From: Streptomyces albidoflavus
GTDB taxonomy: Bacteria > Actinomycetota > Actinomycetes > Streptomycetales > Streptomycetaceae
Length of the DNA stretch: 8,239 bases
Direction: 5' to 3'
NCBI RefSeq assembly: GCF_000719955.1
Contig: NZ_JOII01000067.1
Span: 1-8,239, forward strand
Position 1 is the stretch's first letter; the number at the start of each line of letters is the position of its first letter. The notes beneath the pieces were generated by a model. The model made no database searches. It was not told the DNA's origin and saw only the letters and a list, made by a program, of their open reading frames with translations. The translations under genes were made by a program, and so were the position numbers. This document shows positions 5,328-8,239 of the stretch, in pieces.

Positions 5328-5948
5328 TCAGCCCGCGGCCTCCGCCTTCCGCAGCAGCTCCGCCATCCGGTCGAAGCCGCGCCGCTCGGCGTGCTCGCGC
5401 GGGGTGACGCCGTCCCGGTCGGCGAGGTCCGGGGTGGCCCCGGCGGCGAGCAGCAGACGGACGGTCTCCTGGTGGTCCGCTCCCCCGTCGCCGAGGATCA
5501 CCGCCTCCAGCAGGGCCGTCCACCCCAGGCCGTTGACGTGGTCCACCTCCATCGACGCCTCCCGCAACGCGGCCCGGATGTACGGCACGTGCCCGCGCTC
5601 GGCGGCCGGGATGAGCGCGGTGCCGCCGAACCGGTTCCGCAGGGTCTGGTCCGGCTCGGCCGGCAGCAGCGTCCGCATCATCTCGACGCTGCCGGTGACC
5701 CCCGTGACCAGCCAGGCACTGTCGTCCCGGTCGTCCTGCGCGTCCGGATCGGCCCCGGCCTCGACCAGCGCCCGGGCCGCCGCGACATGGTCACCGAGCG
5801 AGGCGAGCAGCAGCGGGGTACGCCCCGAGGCGTCGCTCACCTCGGTCCGCGCGCCCGCCGCCAGCGCCGCCTTCACGCCCTCGGCGTCACCCGCCCCGGC
5901 CGCCTCGATCAGCCGGGCCTCGGCCTTCTTCTGCTCCTGCCGCGACAC
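5328..5948 (-). CDS. Ankyrin-repeat protein, second gene of the hbpS operon
   Basis: A 206-aa soluble protein built almost entirely of ankyrin repeats, the helix-loop-helix units used for protein-protein contacts. Clear repeats are GRTPLLLASLGDH...LVEAGADPDAQD (42-72), GTALIPAAERGH (109-120) and GWTALLEAVILGDGG...LLLAAGATPDLAD (142-177), with weaker units at 9-40, 75-107 and 180-206. No signal peptide or membrane helix is visible, so it should act in the cytoplasm. The GTG at 5948 is chosen because GGAGGAG lies just upstream (5951-5957) and the frame above it is low-complexity. The gene begins 31 bp after the hbpS stop on the same strand, suggesting one transcript. Bacterial ankyrin proteins sit beside oxidative-stress genes elsewhere (for example ankB-katB in Pseudomonas), which makes a stress role plausible here. 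The binding partner is unknown. Confidence 0.9.
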   Translation of the reverse strand: MSRQEQKKAEARLIEAAGAGDAEGVKAALAAGARTEVSDASGRTPLLLASLGDHVAAARALVEAGADPDAQDDRDDSAWLVTGVTGSVEMMRTLLPAEPDQTLRNRFGGTALIPAAERGHVPYIRAALREASMEVDHVNGLGWTALLEAVILGDGGADHQETVRLLLAAGATPDLADRDGVTPREHAERRGFDRMAELLRKAEAAG

Positions 5949-5979
5949 GGCTCCTCCGTTCTTCCGCGCCCTCTCCGGG

Positions 5980-6555
5980 TCAGCGAAAGAGGGCGGTGAC
6001 ACCGGCCTTGGCGAACTTCTCGTCCAGGTCGCCGCTGGGGGCGCCGGCCACACCGATGCCCGCGACCGGGGCGCCCTTCACGGTGACGGGGGCGCCGCCC
6101 GCGAGGAAGAGGGTGCCGGGGATGTCCTTGAGCGTGGGCGCGCTGTCGAGCCGCTTGACCAGCTCGGAGGTGGACGCGTTCCAGGACACGGCGGTGAACG
6201 CCTTCTCCTGCGCCGCCTCGTACGACTGCGGACCCGCGCCGTCCCCGCGCAGCGTCACCAGCGCCCGCCCGTCCCGGTCGACCACGGCCACCGACACCTT
6301 CTGCTTCTCCTTGCCCGCCGCGTCGAGAGCGGCCTGCGCGGCCTTGGTGGCGGCGGCGATCGTCAGGTGCGAGGTCTGCGTGACGTTACGCCCGGAGGCG
6401 TCGGCGGCGGCCTGGGCCTCGGCGGGCTTCGCCGCCGGAGCGGTGTCCGCGCTGGCGGAGACGGTGCCGAAGACCCCGGCACCGAGTGCGACGACCACGG
6501 CCGAGCCGGTGAGCACGCGGGTGCGGGTGGAGCGGAAGGCGGTGGAGAGGGACAT
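5980..6555 (-). CDS. hbpS: Secreted heme-binding protein, GlcG/HbpS family
   Basis: A 191-aa protein with a Sec signal peptide (basic FRSTRTR, hydrophobic 14-32, probable cleavage after SASA at 36) and a GlcG/HbpS domain. Family marks are LTIAAATKAAQAALDAA, VAVVDRDGRALVTLRGDGAG, SYEAAQEKAFTAVSW and the closing GGAPVTVKGAPVAGIGVAGAP...A.AGV.AL. HbpS of S. reticuli is an extracellular octameric heme-binding protein that senses heme and redox stress and tunes the histidine kinase SenS. Here it lies divergent from just such a kinase, which strongly supports the name. The ATG at 6555 is preceded by GAGGAG (6561-6566) with a five-base gap. Its stop is 31 bp upstream of the ankyrin gene. A general GlcG-like protein is the alternative, but the neighbourhood favours HbpS. 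Confidence 0.88.
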   Translation of the reverse strand: MSLSTAFRSTRTRVLTGSAVVVALGAGVFGTVSASADTAPAAKPAEAQAAADASGRNVTQTSHLTIAAATKAAQAALDAAGKEKQKVSVAVVDRDGRALVTLRGDGAGPQSYEAAQEKAFTAVSWNASTSELVKRLDSAPTLKDIPGTLFLAGGAPVTVKGAPVAGIGVAGAPSGDLDEKFAKAGVTALFR

Positions 6556-6945
6556 GGGGACTCCTCGGGTGGGCGGCCGCACGGGCCGGTACGGAAGGGA
6601 AGGGAATGTGGGGGGGTTGGCTGTCGGCCGGGGCCCGTGACGCGTTCGCCGGGGGGACCCTGCGGGCCGCCGGGGCTCCCGGTCTCCGGGCCGTCGGCCT
6701 GCTTCCATCCTGGTTCCGGGGCGCGCCGGCACCCGTCCTCCGCCCGGCTCGGACCGGCCTGCCGGACGGGCGACACGCGGGTCAGCCGATCGGCTGATGC
6801 GCCCCGCCGGGCCCGGGGCGATGATGCGGGAAGCCCCGGCTCACGCGGGCAGGACGGGGCCGCCGAACCCGGGCCCGCGGGACCCCGTACCGCACGGAAC
6901 GCCCCCACCCCCGCCCGCGCACCACCGAAGGCCAGGCCCCACCCC
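6556..6945. promoter_or_regulatory. 390-bp divergent region between hbpS and senS
   Basis: No credible gene is present. The region must hold the promoters of both hbpS (leftward) and senS (rightward), but I could not assign a convincing -35/-10 pair on either strand. It contains the hbpS ribosome site (6561-6566), a G-run cluster (6597-6616), the 16-bp palindrome at 6782-6797 and several CCCGGG-type GC-rich stretches towards senS. Confidence 0.6.
6782..6797. promoter_or_regulatory. Perfect 16-bp palindrome, candidate SenR operator
   Basis: TCAGCCGATCGGCTGA is exactly self-complementary and lies between hbpS and senS, 149 bp before senS and 227 bp before hbpS. SenR of S. reticuli binds DNA upstream of genes in its regulon. 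A palindrome in the shared upstream region is where an autoregulatory site would be expected. The link to SenR is inferred from position only. Confidence 0.45.
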
Positions 6946-8217
6946 ATGCGCCACCCCGACGACGACCTCCAGCCACCGCCCTCCCCCGGTGCCCCCGCCT
7001 CCGGCGCCTTCGCACCCGGCGCCCAGACCCGGGACGACCGGTGGCTCTCCGCCCTCCTCACCACCGCCTTCGTCGTCCTTCTCGCCGGCGCCCTGCTCCG
7101 CTACGTCCTCAAGCACGGCGACAGCGACCGGCTGCCCTGGATCGTCGGGCTCAGCGTGGTCCTCGCCGTGGTGCAGGTGGCCGGGCAGGCGCGGCCCGGG
7201 AGCCGGCGCGCCGGACGCGTACGGCTGGCCGTGGTCGTCGCCTGCTGGGTGGTGGTCGTGCTGCTCGCGCCGAGCTTCGCCTGGTGCGCGGTCCCCCTCA
7301 TCCACACCGCGCTGCGGCTGCTCCCCACCCGCTCGGCCGTCGCCCTGGTCACCGCCCTGGCCACCCTCGTCGTCCTCGCCGAACTCCGCCTCGCCGACGG
7401 CTTCGACCCCAACCACCTCCTCCTCCCCCCGGTCGTCGCCGCCCTCGCCACCGGCGTCTTCGTCTACCTGACCCGCGAGGCCACCCGCCGCCAGCACCTC
7501 ATCGACGACCTGGTCCGCACCCGCCGCGAACTCGCCGCCACCGAACGCCGCGAGGGCACCCTCGCCGAACGCCAGCGCCTCTCCCGCGAGATCCACGACT
7601 CCCTCGCCCAGGGCCTGTCCAGCCAGAACATGCTGCTCCAGGCAGCCGACCGCCAGTGGGACACCGACCCCCAAGCGGCCCGTACCCACCTCCGCACCGC
7701 CGCCTCCATCGCCGCCCACGGCCTCACCGAGGCACGCCGCCTCGTCCACGACCTGGCCCCCGCCGACCTCGCCGAGGGCGCCGGACTCGCCCAGGCCCTC
7801 GCCACCCTGGCCGCCCGCGAGTCCCGCGACGGCCTCACCGTCCGCTTCCACGCCGAGGGCCCCGACACCCACCTCCCCGACCAGGTCGCCTCCGCCCTCC
7901 TCCGCACCGCCCAGGGCGCCCTCGCCAACATCCGCGAACACTCCGGCGCCCGGACGGCGGCCCTCACCCTGACCTGCCTCGACGACACGGTCGCCCTCGA
8001 CGTGGCCGACGACGGACGGGGCTTCCCGGCCCCCGAGCCCGGCGGTACGCGCGACCCACTGGGCGACCCGGACCCCCTGCGCGGCCACGGCCTCCCCGCC
8101 ATCCGCGCCCGCCTGCGCCAGCTCGGCGGCACCCTCGCCATCGAATCCACCCCGGGCGAGGGCGCGGTCCTCACCGCCACGATCCCGCTGACCCCTGCCA
8201 CCCCGCCCGCCCCGTAG
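6946..8217 (+). CDS. senS: Sensor histidine kinase, NarL type, SenS-like
   Basis: A 423-aa membrane histidine kinase. After a Pro-rich N-terminus come about five hydrophobic segments (roughly 35-52, 64-80, 93-111, 130-149, 160-176) with short loops. A helical linker and the HisKA_3 dimerisation domain follow, with ERQRLSREIHDSLAQGL (208-224) and phospho-acceptor H217. The HATPase domain shows the N box ALANIREHSG (325-334), G1 DVADDGRGF (352-360) and G2 GHGLPAIRARLRQLGG (380-395). This matches SenS of S. reticuli, a five-pass kinase that responds to the extracellular heme protein HbpS and signals to SenR. hbpS is divergent from it here and a response regulator seems to follow. No strong ribosome site precedes ATG 6946 (only GAAGG at 6927-6931, 14 bases away), so the start is less certain, but it places a natural hydrophilic N-terminus before the first helix. 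Confidence 0.9.
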   Translation: MRHPDDDLQPPPSPGAPASGAFAPGAQTRDDRWLSALLTTAFVVLLAGALLRYVLKHGDSDRLPWIVGLSVVLAVVQVAGQARPGSRRAGRVRLAVVVACWVVVVLLAPSFAWCAVPLIHTALRLLPTRSAVALVTALATLVVLAELRLADGFDPNHLLLPPVVAALATGVFVYLTREATRRQHLIDDLVRTRRELAATERREGTLAERQRLSREIHDSLAQGLSSQNMLLQAADRQWDTDPQAARTHLRTAASIAAHGLTEARRLVHDLAPADLAEGAGLAQALATLAARESRDGLTVRFHAEGPDTHLPDQVASALLRTAQGALANIREHSGARTAALTLTCLDDTVALDVADDGRGFPAPEPGGTRDPLGDPDPLRGHGLPAIRARLRQLGGTLAIESTPGEGAVLTATIPLTPATPPAP

Positions 8218-8225
8218 GAGCCCAC

Positions 8226-8239
8226 GTGCCCGCCCCCAC
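8226..8239 (+). CDS. senR: Start of the next gene, probably response regulator senR (3' truncated)
   Basis: Just after the senS stop (8215-8217) there is AGGAG (8216-8220), a five-base gap and GTG at 8226, opening a frame that reads M-P-A-P before the window ends. Stop and ribosome site overlap, so it is coupled to the kinase gene. In Streptomyces the NarL-type kinase is normally followed by its LuxR-type response regulator. The identity is inferred only from this gene order, since four codons carry no domain information. Confidence 0.5.

Noticed and set aside
5404..6945. Long open frame running into senS from upstream
   Set aside because: The part before 6946 is antisense to the ankyrin and hbpS genes and is Ser/Arg/Gly-rich. 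The kinase begins naturally at ATG 6946.

Overview
This is high-GC actinobacterial DNA, almost certainly from a Streptomyces. GC is about 72%, codons strongly prefer G or C at the third position, and GTG starts occur. The gene families are also typical of the genus: XRE-DUF5753/DUF397 pairs, a tgm-type ATP-grasp RiPP locus and the HbpS/SenS redox sensor. The window holds 12 protein genes; two are cut by the window ends. No RNA gene, insertion sequence or CRISPR array was found.

Left part (1-3480). The C-terminal half of a membrane protein, probably a serine/threonine kinase, runs into the window and converges on a small RiPP (graspetide-type) locus on the minus strand. In transcription order that locus is tgmA (64-aa precursor), tgmB (ATP-grasp maturase) and a 127-aa protein with two CxxC pairs whose start is coupled to the tgmB stop. 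The methyltransferase TgmC often found with this family is absent. Transcribed divergently from tgmA is an XRE-DUF5753 regulator, overlapped by 122 nt by a DUF397 gene. The 186-bp divergent region carries an AT-rich inverted repeat just before the regulator and a perfect 16-bp palindrome nearer the middle. I read this as a small self-regulated RiPP unit.

Middle part (3481-5327). A two-helix membrane protein carries a soluble domain that resembles a degenerate Mrr-type nuclease fold. It is convergent with an HxlR-family regulator, and the regulator is divergent from a Rid-family (YjgF/UK114) protein. The regulator lacks the usual N-terminal sensing cysteine. The Rid protein has Gly where true RidA enzymes have the catalytic Arg.

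Right part (5328-8239). An ankyrin-repeat protein lies 31 bp downstream of hbpS, a secreted heme-binding protein of the GlcG/HbpS family, and the two are probably co-transcribed. Across a 390-bp intergenic region carrying a perfect 16-bp palindrome lies senS, a multi-pass NarL-type histidine kinase. Its probable response-regulator partner senR starts at the window edge. This matches the HbpS-SenS-SenR heme and redox-stress system known from Streptomyces reticuli, with an ankyrin protein added to the hbpS operon.

The most novel material is the tgm locus (new precursor core, coupled zinc-ribbon-like protein, clear operator). Next come the Mrr-like membrane protein and the long regulator/DUF397 overlap. 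All functions come from reading translated motifs; no database search was possible.
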